14,823 bases of DNA, taken from assembly GCA_002794515.1 (NCBI GenBank), contig PGTJ01000031.1, positions 1 to 14,823 on the forward strand. The letters are read 5' to 3'. The first letter of the stretch is position 1, and each line of letters starts with the position of its first letter. Under the pieces are notes generated by a model. The model was not told where the DNA came from. It searched no databases and worked only from the letters and a program-made list of their open reading frames with translations. The position numbers and the translations under genes were made by a program. Shown here in pieces: positions 7,605-14,564 of the stretch. Source of the stretch: Phototrophicales bacterium (GTDB lineage: Bacteria > Chloroflexota > Anaerolineae > Aggregatilineales > Phototrophicaceae).

Positions 7605-9029
7605 ATGGCGACCTTACCCGCATCACATCCTATTAGCCAACTAGACATCTTGGCACAACTCGAACATGGACAAGATGCGAAATGGGCATGGTTTGAGGAT
7701 GGCTGTCCGATTTCGACATTAGCCCTGCATTTAGCGGGCATGGCGAATAGTCGGGGCGGGATTGTCATACTGGGCATTGTGAATGAAGAAATACGCGGTG
7801 TGGCAGATGTAGCAGATAGTATAGACCATCTGCTACATGCCGCCCTCAGCCTCGACCCCCCCCTCATCACCCCACTTCCACAACCCATCAAGATAGATGG
7901 CGTGCAAGTGGTGATGATCGAAGTGCCTGCGGGTATGCCACATATCTATATGTATGAGGGGCGTTATGTGCGCCGCGAGGATGTGCAGATCGTGCCACTC
8001 AAGCCTATCGAATTGCGTCGATTGTTAATCGAGCGTGGCGAGATGAGTTTTGAAATGGAAATTGCCAAAGATGCCACCCTCAACGACCTCGATTGGGAAT
8101 TGGTAGACCGTTATATCGATAAACTGCAATGGGCAGAACAACACGATGCCAAAATGCTCCTGCTTCGGCGGGGATGCTTGGCACGACGCGATAATCTGCT
8201 TTATCCGACCAATGCGGGCATGTTGCTATTCGGAAAATCACCCCAAACATTCGTCCGTAATGCCGATATAACTGCTGTACGCTTTGCGGGAGAAGTGATG
8301 AGCGACACATTCAACCGCGAAGACATCACAGGCACATTGCCCGAACAAATCCGTCGTGCTGAGACCTTCCTCATCGACCACCTCCGCAAAGGGGTTCAAC
8401 TGCGCGATCGGATGGCACGCAATGAACAATTTGAATATCCACTCGAAGCCGCCCGCGAATTGGTGGTGAATGCGGTCGCCCATCGTGACTATAGCATACA
8501 AGGTGATAACATCCGCCTGTTTTTGTTCAAAGACCATATGGAGGTCTTTAGCCCTGGCAAATTGCCCGGTCCCGTCACAGTCGATAATATCAAAGATGAA
8601 CGGTTTTCGCGGAATCCGATTATCGTGCAAGTCTTGGCTGATATGGGATATATCGAGCGTTTAGGATATGGCATCGACCGCATTTTGGAGCTGATGACCC
8701 TACATAATCTGCGTCATCCCGATTTTCAAGAACGCGATGGTGGCTTTCGGGTGATGCTATATAACCAAACCCTCACCCCACCCCGTCCATCATTGGCGGC
8801 GCTCATCGAAGACATCAATTTGCGCCAAGAAAAGGCGCTGGATTACCTGATGGATGGTGAACACACCCGTATCACCAATAGCGAGCTGCAGCAAATGTTC
8901 CCTGATGTGCATCCAGAGACGATTCGGCGCGATTTAGCCGATTTAGTCCATAAAGATATTTTGCAAAAATTCGGCACAAAGCGCGGGTCTTATTATATCC
9001 TCAAAAAGAAATTGCTCACCGATGAATAG
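7605..9029 (+). CDS. AlbA_2/Schlafen-like, RecG-C-type HATPase and winged-helix protein; putative transcription regulator
   Basis: 474 residues with three recognisable parts. (1) Residues 14-135 follow the AlbA_2 (Schlafen-like) pattern: NSRGGIVILGI (48-58) and the MYEGRYVRRED strand-turn (117-126). (2) Residues about 195-385 match the HATPase_c_4 region of 'RecG C-terminal-like' proteins: TNAGMLLFGK, the N-box EAARELVVNAVAHRDYS (281-297, N289), VFSPGKLP (314-321) and LGYGIDRI (353-360). (3) Residues about 405-470 are a winged helix of DeoR-like type, with the recognition segment HPETIRRDLADLV. These proteins are often annotated as transcriptional regulators or helicases, but no helicase motifs are present. 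The acidic E-F-K signature expected near the start of AlbA_2 is replaced by AKWAWFEDG. The gene begins 19 bp after lon; ATG at 7605 is the natural start. Binding of ATP and DNA is inferred from the folds; the target is unknown. Confidence 0.85.
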   Translation: MATLPASHPISQLDILAQLEHGQDAKWAWFEDGCPISTLALHLAGMANSRGGIVILGIVNEEIRGVADVADSIDHLLHAALSLDPPLITPLPQPIKIDGVQVVMIEVPAGMPHIYMYEGRYVRREDVQIVPLKPIELRRLLIERGEMSFEMEIAKDATLNDLDWELVDRYIDKLQWAEQHDAKMLLLRRGCLARRDNLLYPTNAGMLLFGKSPQTFVRNADITAVRFAGEVMSDTFNREDITGTLPEQIRRAETFLIDHLRKGVQLRDRMARNEQFEYPLEAARELVVNAVAHRDYSIQGDNIRLFLFKDHMEVFSPGKLPGPVTVDNIKDERFSRNPIIVQVLADMGYIERLGYGIDRILELMTLHNLRHPDFQERDGGFRVMLYNQTLTPPRPSLAALIEDINLRQEKALDYLMDGEHTRITNSELQQMFPDVHPETIRRDLADLVHKDILQKFGTKRGSYYILKKKLLTDE

Positions 9030-9045
9030 CCACCTTTGGGCTATT
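9025..9045 (+). other. Stem-loop overlapping the regulator gene's stop codon
   Basis: AATAGCC (9025-9031) and GGCTATT (9039-9045) form a perfect 7-bp stem with a 7-base loop, and the TAG stop lies in the left arm. No T-run follows, so it is not a typical intrinsic terminator. It may mark the end of the lon transcript or protect processed mRNA. Confidence 0.35.
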
Positions 9046-9071
9046 GCCAGCCATCTGTAAATTATGCGAAG

Positions 9072-9084
9072 ATGATGACATCAT
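9072..9084. promoter_or_regulatory. Short palindrome upstream of the quinoprotein gene
   Basis: ATGATG-A-CATCAT is a perfect 13-base palindrome in the 78-bp gap before the ATG at 9108. It could be an operator. No convincing -35/-10 pair was found around it, and a 6-bp half-site can arise by chance. Confidence 0.2.
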
Positions 9085-9107
9085 TAATGGAATGGTCGAG
9101 GTGTTTT

Positions 9108-10637
9108 ATGCGATTTATATCTCGGTTTATCAGCATATGTATCATCATCATCGTATTGAGTGTTCATCCGCAAATAGGTCAAAGCGCCCCATTAGAACAG
9201 GCACTGCCGACCCATCTGATTAATCTACCACACGGCTTCAAAATCAGCACGTATGCCCAAAATATCCCCCAAGCACGAATGATGGCGCTCTCACCGAGTG
9301 GCACATTATTCATCGGCACGCGCACCAATACGGTGTATGCCATACCCAATGCCACCAGCCAAAATTATGCCACACAAATTATCCCCATTGTGACCACCGC
9401 CAATGTCGCCAGTGGGGTGGCATTCAAAGACGGGTCGTTATATGTCGGGGCTGATGGTGTGGTGTTGCGTTATGATAACATCGAAGCCAATTTGAATAAT
9501 CCACCCGCCCCTGTGACCGTTAATAATACCGTCCCCGCCTCGCATGGCGCACGTACCATCCGTTTCGGACCCGATGGCAAGCTATATATCAAAGTCGGCG
9601 CGCCGTGCAATGTATGCGAAGAGAGCGCAGGGGCATATTCGGCTACCATTGTGCGGATGAATCCCAATGGGACGAATATCGAGGTATATGTGCGTGGCGC
9701 ACGGAATGCTGTTGGTTACGATTGGCATCCGATCACAGGAGAGTTGTGGTTCACCAACAACGGGCGGGATGGCTTGGGTGATGAATTGCCACCTGAAACA
9801 CTGAATCGCGTCACGAGCATGGGGCAAAATTTCGGCTTTCCGTATTGCCATTCGGGATTCGTCAGCGACCCTGAATTTGGTCATTTATTTGCCTGTAATC
9901 AATTTGCCCAACCCGCACAATTGATGCCCGCACATGTCGCGCCATTGGGAATGCGCTTTTATACCGGAAATCGCTTCCCAAGCGATTATGTGAATCAGGT
10001 GTTCATCGCCGAACACGGCAGTTGGAATCGGAGTAGCAAAATTGGCTATCGGATTAGCCTTGTGCGCCTAAACGCCCTATCACAAGCAATCAGTTATGAA
10101 GTTTTTGCTGATGGCTGGTTGCAACCGGGCGAGAGTGTCTGGGGTAGACCAGTCGATGTTCAGGTGATGCCCGATGGTGCGATGCTCATCTCTGATGATT
10201 ACGCCAACGCCATTTATCGGGTACAATATATTTGTTCATTAGCCGGATTTGGTGGGCAAACATTCACCGAACAAGAATTACAACATCACATCCAAACCCA
10301 TGTGAATAACCGCCCCGCCGAATGGACGATACAAAATGCCTTTATCGATTTGGTGAATTGTGGCATGGTCGCCGTCATCAGCACGGAGTCGGGCGAGATT
10401 GGCTTGGTGAAGATCTCTATCGCCGATGGTAATGGACTGATGCAAATCACAGTCGATAAAATCACGAGTATTAATGGTGTATCACCGATGAGCATGGCAT
10501 ATGAACAGGCAATTCGTGATGAGTTTGTTGCCATCATCATCCAAAGTTTAAGCAGTCTGATCGGTGATATGGGTGGTAATGGTTTTTCGCGGGTGGCAAT
10601 CACCAACCAAACTATAGAATTGATGGCACAACCATAG
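9108..10637 (+). CDS. Secreted sorbosone dehydrogenase-like PQQ propeller with extra C-terminal domain
   Basis: 509 residues from the chosen ATG. Residues 1-26 are a signal peptide (basic start, long Ile/Val core, ending near GQSAP), so the product is exported. Residues 38-374 follow the glucose/sorbosone dehydrogenase beta-propeller: LPHGFKISTYA; HGARTIRFGPDGKLYI (146-161), whose His matches the catalytic base region of soluble glucose dehydrogenase; GAPCNVCEES (164-173); RGARNAVGYDWHP (197-208); NNGRDGLGDELPPE (217-230); GFPYCHSG; and IAEHGSWNRS (300-309). The family oxidises sugars or similar alcohols/aldehydes with PQQ as cofactor; the actual substrate cannot be read from the sequence. 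Residues 375-509 are an additional domain that I do not recognise in the enzyme family. GAGG lies 6 bases before the ATG at 9108, which decides the start over an in-frame TTG at 9036. The LysM lipoprotein gene follows after 13 bp. Confidence 0.85.
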   Translation: MRFISRFISICIIIIVLSVHPQIGQSAPLEQALPTHLINLPHGFKISTYAQNIPQARMMALSPSGTLFIGTRTNTVYAIPNATSQNYATQIIPIVTTANVASGVAFKDGSLYVGADGVVLRYDNIEANLNNPPAPVTVNNTVPASHGARTIRFGPDGKLYIKVGAPCNVCEESAGAYSATIVRMNPNGTNIEVYVRGARNAVGYDWHPITGELWFTNNGRDGLGDELPPETLNRVTSMGQNFGFPYCHSGFVSDPEFGHLFACNQFAQPAQLMPAHVAPLGMRFYTGNRFPSDYVNQVFIAEHGSWNRSSKIGYRISLVRLNALSQAISYEVFADGWLQPGESVWGRPVDVQVMPDGAMLISDDYANAIYRVQYICSLAGFGGQTFTEQELQHHIQTHVNNRPAEWTIQNAFIDLVNCGMVAVISTESGEIGLVKISIADGNGLMQITVDKITSINGVSPMSMAYEQAIRDEFVAIIIQSLSSLIGDMGGNGFSRVAITNQTIELMAQP

Positions 10638-10650
10638 CGAGGATGTGAGC

Positions 10651-11607
10651 ATGAAATTATGGGCAGTGTGTTTATGGATTGCGCTCAGCGTGGTGGCATG
10701 TACACCTCAAGCGGTCAGCGAGGTGACGATTGGCTCATTACGATGCACCCAAATTAATGCCACTGCCCCACACATCACTTGTATCGATTTGCCCGACAAC
10801 GCCGTGCTGATGCAAATCAAATCGCGTGAGCCTGTGACCATCCGCACATCAGAGAATAATCCGATTAATTTAACCTTCAATTCAACCGTTTATTGGCAAC
10901 GCAATGGCGCACTGATGACCGTTGCCGTGATAGAAGGGGAGAGCGTCATCGGCACACCCATCGGCACGCGCAACCTGCGGGCGGGTCAACAACTTACCAT
11001 GAGCATCAGCCAACAAAATACCGTCCTCGCCATTCCCGATGTGCCGTTGGATGTCACCGTATCGGTCATAGACGGGATGCAACAACTCACAGAACCGCCA
11101 ACAATCACACCTATCCCCACAGCACGCCCAAATCGGACACCCAATCCTGAATCCACCAGTTTTGTGGATGAGTGCATCCCCAATGAAGATTGGCAATACA
11201 CGTATACCGTGCGCGGTGGTGATACGCTCACACGCATCGCCAGCCGATACGGTCTGACGATGGCAGAATTACAAGTTGGCAATTGTATCCAAGACCCCAA
11301 TCGGATTTTTTCGGGTCAGCAATTGCGTGTGCCGACTGATGGCGATAGCCTCGTCACCCCACAAGTCGCCGTCATCCTCAATGCCGATAGCAAAACAGTC
11401 GTCTTTGGCGATTGCACCCGCCTATTTTGGAGTGTACAGGGGGCGCGATTGGTCTATTTGGATGATGTCCCCGTCATGCACAATTCTGAACAAGTGATAT
11501 GCCCGACACAAACCCGCGATTATAACCTGATTGTCACCTTCGAGAATGGTTCACAGGTGTTATATAGCCTGACCATCACGGTGATTGCACCGACAATCAC
11601 ACCATAG
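10651..11607 (+). CDS. LysM-domain lipoprotein with Ig-like C-terminal domain
   Basis: 318 residues. The signal peptide ends in the lipobox VVAC with C17 lipidated. Residues about 78-120 (from YWQRNG to AGQQLTM) resemble the beta-rich core of FecR-type domains; this is a weak match. A short Thr-Pro linker spans about 149-169. Residues 184-228 are a LysM module: YTVRGGDTLTRIASRYG, the LQVGNCI helix and GQQLRVP, which typically binds peptidoglycan or other GlcNAc polymers. Residues about 237-312 form an Ig-like sandwich with paired cysteines C254 (FGDCTRLFWSV) and C284 (VICPTQTRDY), an arrangement I know from many Chloroflexota surface proteins. GAGG lies 8 bases before the ATG at 10651; the in-frame GTG at 10645 would leave only 2 bases and is less likely. 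It sits 13 bp after the quinoprotein gene, so the two are probably cotranscribed. A cell-wall-attached role is inferred. Confidence 0.88.
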   Translation: MKLWAVCLWIALSVVACTPQAVSEVTIGSLRCTQINATAPHITCIDLPDNAVLMQIKSREPVTIRTSENNPINLTFNSTVYWQRNGALMTVAVIEGESVIGTPIGTRNLRAGQQLTMSISQQNTVLAIPDVPLDVTVSVIDGMQQLTEPPTITPIPTARPNRTPNPESTSFVDECIPNEDWQYTYTVRGGDTLTRIASRYGLTMAELQVGNCIQDPNRIFSGQQLRVPTDGDSLVTPQVAVILNADSKTVVFGDCTRLFWSVQGARLVYLDDVPVMHNSEQVICPTQTRDYNLIVTFENGSQVLYSLTITVIAPTITP

Positions 11608-11637
11608 GGCAAACGTCTAAAACGATGTGCATAAATG

Positions 11638-11646
11638 TGTTATCAT
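11638..11646 (+). promoter_or_regulatory. Putative extended -10 promoter before the PD40 lipoprotein gene
   Basis: TGT directly followed by TATCAT (11641-11646) gives a TGn-extended -10 with five of six matches. The -35 region (around 11618) is poor. The start point would be near 11653, about 35 bases before the ATG at 11688. The 77-bp gap has no clear terminator for the preceding gene, so read-through is also possible. Confidence 0.35.
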
Positions 11647-11687
11647 AGCCGTCACATTGTCTTATTCTTATCCATAGGAATGATGTG

Positions 11688-13259
11688 ATGTTCCAACGCA
11701 GTACAATCTTAATTTTAATTGTGATGTGCGTGGCATGTAGCCCAAATGCACCGACACCCGATGTGGCAATCGTGCCGACAAATACCCCAACCGAGATGCC
11801 AACCATCACCCCAACGGTGACGATCACCCCTACCCCAACGATTACCGACACACCGACACCAACACCAACGGCGACAATCACCCCCACCGAAACCGCTACG
11901 GATATGCCCACCGCCACACCCACGATCACCCCAACACCGATGAACACGCCATTTCCTGTGCCGAGCATCCGCTTCGATAATTGGGCATCGGTGGATGTGC
12001 CACGCGGTTATGTGGCGGGTAATCCTTATATCGCCTTCATCAACACCAATGATGCCCAAAACATCACCAATTTAGCCACCGCCGAAGCGCCGATCACCCG
12101 TGCCACCTTATTTTTTGCTTCTGCCACCAATCCCGCGGCGCGTATCCCCATTTTTGAATATGAAACAACGCAAGTGGAGCAGTTTTTCATCTCGCCAACA
12201 GGCAATGCTATCGCCTATTTTCTGAATGACCCCCAACGTGGCACAACAGGATTATATATCCTAGATGTGGCGATCGGCTTAAGTGGGCGCATCGCCACCA
12301 TGCCTAGCCTCGCCCAACGGGGCATCATCAGCCTGCCAGTCTGGTCGCCCGATGGGCGATTTTTAGCCGTGACGCTAGAGACAGGCTATAATTTGGGCAT
12401 CTTCATCTTCGATATACAACAATCGACATGGGCGGCGCTGGTCAATGACGGGGCATTCAATTTTTATCCCGCGTGGTCGCCCGATGGACGGCATCTCGCC
12501 TTTGTATCTGATCGCGCCACCTGCCCCACATGGATCCCATCTGAACCGAATGCCTGCAATCCAGATATCAACTCTATCCCGACTGGTGGTCAGGTTTATG
12601 TATTAGAATTTGCCACCAACACCATCACCCAACTGAGCGATGCTTATGTCTCTGAGCCACCGTATTGGGTGAATAATCAGGCACTGGCTTTTGCCAGTGG
12701 CGATAGTTTTAATCTGCTTAATCCGACACGCGCCTTGTGGATTGCCGATATGAGCGATAAGCGTGGGCGCGAAATTCGGTTACGCGATGGAGGTGATAAT
12801 CAACTGAACTTGAATGAACGCTGGTCGCCCGATGGGCAACGGGTGATTTTTCAACATGCAAGCACAACCAACGAGACCATCATCATGAATCGCAATGGGG
12901 AACGGATTGCCACGCTGGATAATTTAGTATTCGCCCGCTTTGGTCTGAGTGCATCGTGGTCGCCCGATGGAGCGCGATTGGTCATCGGCGGGAAAGGCGG
13001 TCAATGTCCATATGGTGTGCGGGTATTAGAGACGACCAATTTCACCATCGTGGCATCTGGGGGCAATCCGCGTGCTGTATGCGACCCATTATATTCGCCA
13101 GATGGCTCGCGCATCGCCTTTTTGGGGATACGCACCACATCCACATCGCTGGATGGACGGGCAGATGTCTATAGTGGCACACGAGACGGCTTCGAGGTGC
13201 AATCCCTCACCACCGATTTGCGTGGTCAAACCCGCTTCATCGGTTGGGTGGGCAGGTGA
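11688..13259 (+). CDS. Lipoprotein with Thr-Pro stalk and TolB/PD40-type beta-propeller
   Basis: 523 residues. The signal peptide ends in the lipobox CVAC with C17 lipidated. Residues 30-88 are a Thr/Pro-rich stalk much like that of the 1382-3706 lipoprotein. The remainder is a propeller built of PD40 repeats, each centred on WSPDG(R/Q/A)xL(A/V)(F/V): W219, W263, W379, W424 and a variant Y469 (YSPDGSRIAFLG). A degenerate blade, PPYWVNNQALAFAS, fills the long interval between W263 and W379, suggesting about six blades. Such propellers resemble the TolB C-terminal domain and prolyl-oligopeptidase propellers, but no peptidase domain or Tol partner is present, so a scaffold or ligand-binding role is inferred. 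AGGA sits 8 bases before the ATG at 11688; the adjacent GTG at 11685 is in frame and less favoured. The gene likely has its own promoter. Confidence 0.87.
   Translation: MFQRSTILILIVMCVACSPNAPTPDVAIVPTNTPTEMPTITPTVTITPTPTITDTPTPTPTATITPTETATDMPTATPTITPTPMNTPFPVPSIRFDNWASVDVPRGYVAGNPYIAFINTNDAQNITNLATAEAPITRATLFFASATNPAARIPIFEYETTQVEQFFISPTGNAIAYFLNDPQRGTTGLYILDVAIGLSGRIATMPSLAQRGIISLPVWSPDGRFLAVTLETGYNLGIFIFDIQQSTWAALVNDGAFNFYPAWSPDGRHLAFVSDRATCPTWIPSEPNACNPDINSIPTGGQVYVLEFATNTITQLSDAYVSEPPYWVNNQALAFASGDSFNLLNPTRALWIADMSDKRGREIRLRDGGDNQLNLNERWSPDGQRVIFQHASTTNETIIMNRNGERIATLDNLVFARFGLSASWSPDGARLVIGGKGGQCPYGVRVLETTNFTIVASGGNPRAVCDPLYSPDGSRIAFLGIRTTSTSLDGRADVYSGTRDGFEVQSLTTDLRGQTRFIGWVGR
11775..11951 (+). 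repeat. Low-complexity Thr-Pro coding repeat (stalk of the PD40 lipoprotein)
   Basis: Tandem ACN/CCN codons encode residues 30-88. The tract parallels the one at 3323-3600 but is coded on the other strand, so the two form imperfect inverted low-complexity repeats about 8 kb apart. The antisense strand gives a spurious Val-Gly-rich open frame. Confidence 0.75.
12342..12970 (+). repeat. Four identical 14-base copies of the WSPDG codon block
   Basis: TGGTCGCCCGATGG occurs exactly at 12342-12355, 12474-12487, 12822-12835 and 12957-12970, all in frame and encoding W-S-P-D-G of successive propeller blades. Intervals are 132, 348 and 135 bases, that is 44, 116 and 45 codons. A fifth, diverged copy starts at 13092. 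Confidence 0.85.
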
Positions 13260-13272
13260 ACCAAGAATTAGG

Positions 13273-13278
13273 TATAAT
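13273..13278 (+). promoter_or_regulatory. Exact TATAAT -10 box of the fabG transcript
   Basis: A perfect TATAAT lies 37 bases before the fabG ATG. The -35 position, about 17 bases upstream, overlaps the end of the preceding gene and shows no good TTGACA match. The predicted start near 13285 leaves a leader of about 30 bases that carries the strong AAAGGAG ribosome binding site at 13303-13309. Confidence 0.5.
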
Positions 13279-13314
13279 GGAGCGATTATTTTTAATCGAT
13301 ACAAAGGAGCAATG

Positions 13315-14061
13315 ATGTCACAACTTGCCGATAAAATTGCTGTTGTCACGGGGGGTAGCAGAGGGATTGGTCGGGCTATCGCCCTCGAATTGGCTAAACG
13401 TGGGGCGCATGTGGTCGTTAATTACCATAGCCATGCCGATGCCGCCCAAGCCGTTGTGGATGAAATCATCGCCAATGGTGGGCGTGCCAACCACATCCAA
13501 GCTGATGTGAGTGATGAGGCACAAGCACAACAATTGATTAAAGAGACCACCACCGCACACGGCAAAATCGATATTCTGGTCAATAATGCGGGCATCACCC
13601 GCGATAATGTCATCATGATGATGAAGCCCGAAGATTTTGATGCCGTCATCAACACCAATTTACGCAGTACATGGTTATGTGCCAAAGCCGCCGTGCGCTC
13701 GATGATGAGCAAACGCTATGGGCGCATCATCAATATCACCAGCGTGAGCGGAATTATGGGACAAGCGGGTCAGACCAATTATAGCGCCAGCAAAGCAGGG
13801 ATTATCGGCTTCACCAAAGCCCTCGCCCGCGAAGTCGCCAGCAGGGGAATCACTGTGAATGCGGTTGCACCCGGATTCGTCTTGACTGACCTGACCAAAA
13901 ATTTGCCCGAAGAACTCACCACCCAATTGAACACCTTCATCCCACTTGGACGATGGGGCGAAGCGCAGGATGTCGCCCATGCCGTGGCATTTTTGGCATC
14001 GGATGAGGCGAGTTACATCACAGGGCATGTGTTGAATGTCGATGGCGGGATGGCAATGTGA
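13315..14061 (+). CDS. fabG: 3-oxoacyl-ACP reductase FabG (short-chain dehydrogenase)
   Basis: A cytoplasmic NADPH-dependent reductase of 248 residues, the standard FabG length, reducing 3-ketoacyl-ACP in fatty-acid elongation. Motifs: cofactor loop TGGSRGIG (12-19), structural NNAG (90-93), catalytic S143 in ITSVSG, and Y156-x-x-x-K160 in YSASK. The Ser-Tyr spacing of 13 equals that of E. coli FabG. GITVNAVAPGF and the C-terminal ITGHVLNVDGGMAM are also typical. The frame is open far upstream into the preceding gene, but AAAGGAG ends 5 bases before the ATG at 13315, which is the natural start; an adjacent ATG at 13312 is also possible. Many FabG-like SDRs act outside fatty-acid synthesis. 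No other fab gene is present here, so the exact role rests on sequence resemblance alone. The stop overlaps the next gene's ATG. Confidence 0.92.
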   Translation: MSQLADKIAVVTGGSRGIGRAIALELAKRGAHVVVNYHSHADAAQAVVDEIIANGGRANHIQADVSDEAQAQQLIKETTTAHGKIDILVNNAGITRDNVIMMMKPEDFDAVINTNLRSTWLCAKAAVRSMMSKRYGRIINITSVSGIMGQAGQTNYSASKAGIIGFTKALAREVASRGITVNAVAPGFVLTDLTKNLPEELTTQLNTFIPLGRWGEAQDVAHAVAFLASDEASYITGHVLNVDGGMAM

Positions 14062-14558
14062 TGACCCCATTAACACCTGATGATGTGCAACGCGCCCTAG
14101 ACGCATTTGATACCACCATCCGCATCCGCTTTTTTGACGATTCCACCGCCACCTCCCAACAAGCCGCCGATGCCATTGGGTGTTTATTGGGGCAAATTGT
14201 CAAGAGTTTAGCATTTTTGGTCGATGAAAAACCCATCCTGATTTTAGCCAGTGGCGATGGTCGGGTGGATGATAAAAAAGTCGCCACCCTGTTCGATGTA
14301 TCGCGCAAAAAAGTGAAAACTGCCTCTGCCGAACAGTGCATCGCCATTTATGGATATGCCCCTGGTGGCGTGCCACCTGTGGGCATCCGCACCAGCGATA
14401 TACCTGTTTATATCGACCAGTCGTTAGAGCGATTTGACCAATTGTATGCCGCCGCAGGGGCGCATAACGCCATTTTTCCCATATCTCGACTCGATTTAAT
14501 CAAGCTGACGGGCGGAAAAGTGGTGGATATTCGCAAAGAAGATAATCCACCACAATGA
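14061..14558 (+). CDS. YbaK/EbsC-family aminoacyl-tRNA deacylase-like protein
   Basis: 165 residues, a single YbaK/ProRS-INS editing domain. Visible features: TSQQAADAIG (31-40); the conserved GQIVKSLAF (44-52), with K48 at the position of the lysine that is essential in YbaK; ILASGDGRVD (61-70); KVKTASAEQ; and GYAPGGVPPVG (98-108). The family hydrolyses mischarged tRNAs such as Cys-tRNA(Pro) or Ala-tRNA(Pro), acting in trans in the cytoplasm. Which tRNA this one uses cannot be decided from sequence alone. The ATG overlaps the fabG stop (TGATG), so translation is probably coupled to fabG and both share one transcript. The GTG three bases upstream is in frame and less likely. The gene ends 6 bp from the convergent Mur ligase stop. 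Confidence 0.88.
   Translation: MTPLTPDDVQRALDAFDTTIRIRFFDDSTATSQQAADAIGCLLGQIVKSLAFLVDEKPILILASGDGRVDDKKVATLFDVSRKKVKTASAEQCIAIYGYAPGGVPPVGIRTSDIPVYIDQSLERFDQLYAAAGAHNAIFPISRLDLIKLTGGKVVDIRKEDNPPQ
14520..14553. terminator. Inverted repeat at the end of the ybaK-type gene, possible terminator
   Basis: GTGGTGGAT (14520-14528) and ATCCACCAC (14545-14553) are perfectly complementary over 9 bp with a 16-base loop. The repeat lies inside the last codons, just before two convergent stops only 6 bp apart. There is no U tract; a role in ending one or both transcripts is a guess from position. Confidence 0.3.
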
Positions 14559-14564
14559 ATATCA

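Noticed and set aside
5135..9029. lon plus the AlbA_2 protein as a BREX-like or other known defence system
   Set aside because: The Lon here is a full housekeeping LonA with a standard N-domain. No methyltransferase, PglZ, nuclease, integrase or other defence partner is nearby.
9036..9107. A 24-residue N-terminal extension of the quinoprotein from a TTG
   Set aside because: It would place a hydrophilic stretch before the signal peptide. The ATG at 9108 has GAGG 6 bases upstream and begins a normal signal sequence.
11597..11968. A 123-residue Val-Gly-rich open frame on the minus strand
   Set aside because: The same artefact, antisense to the Thr-Pro stalk of the PD40 lipoprotein.
13072..13314. 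An N-terminal extension of fabG by 81 residues
   Set aside because: The extension lies within the 3' end of the PD40 lipoprotein gene, adds no recognisable sequence, and ignores the AAAGGAG site and TATAAT box directly before 13315.
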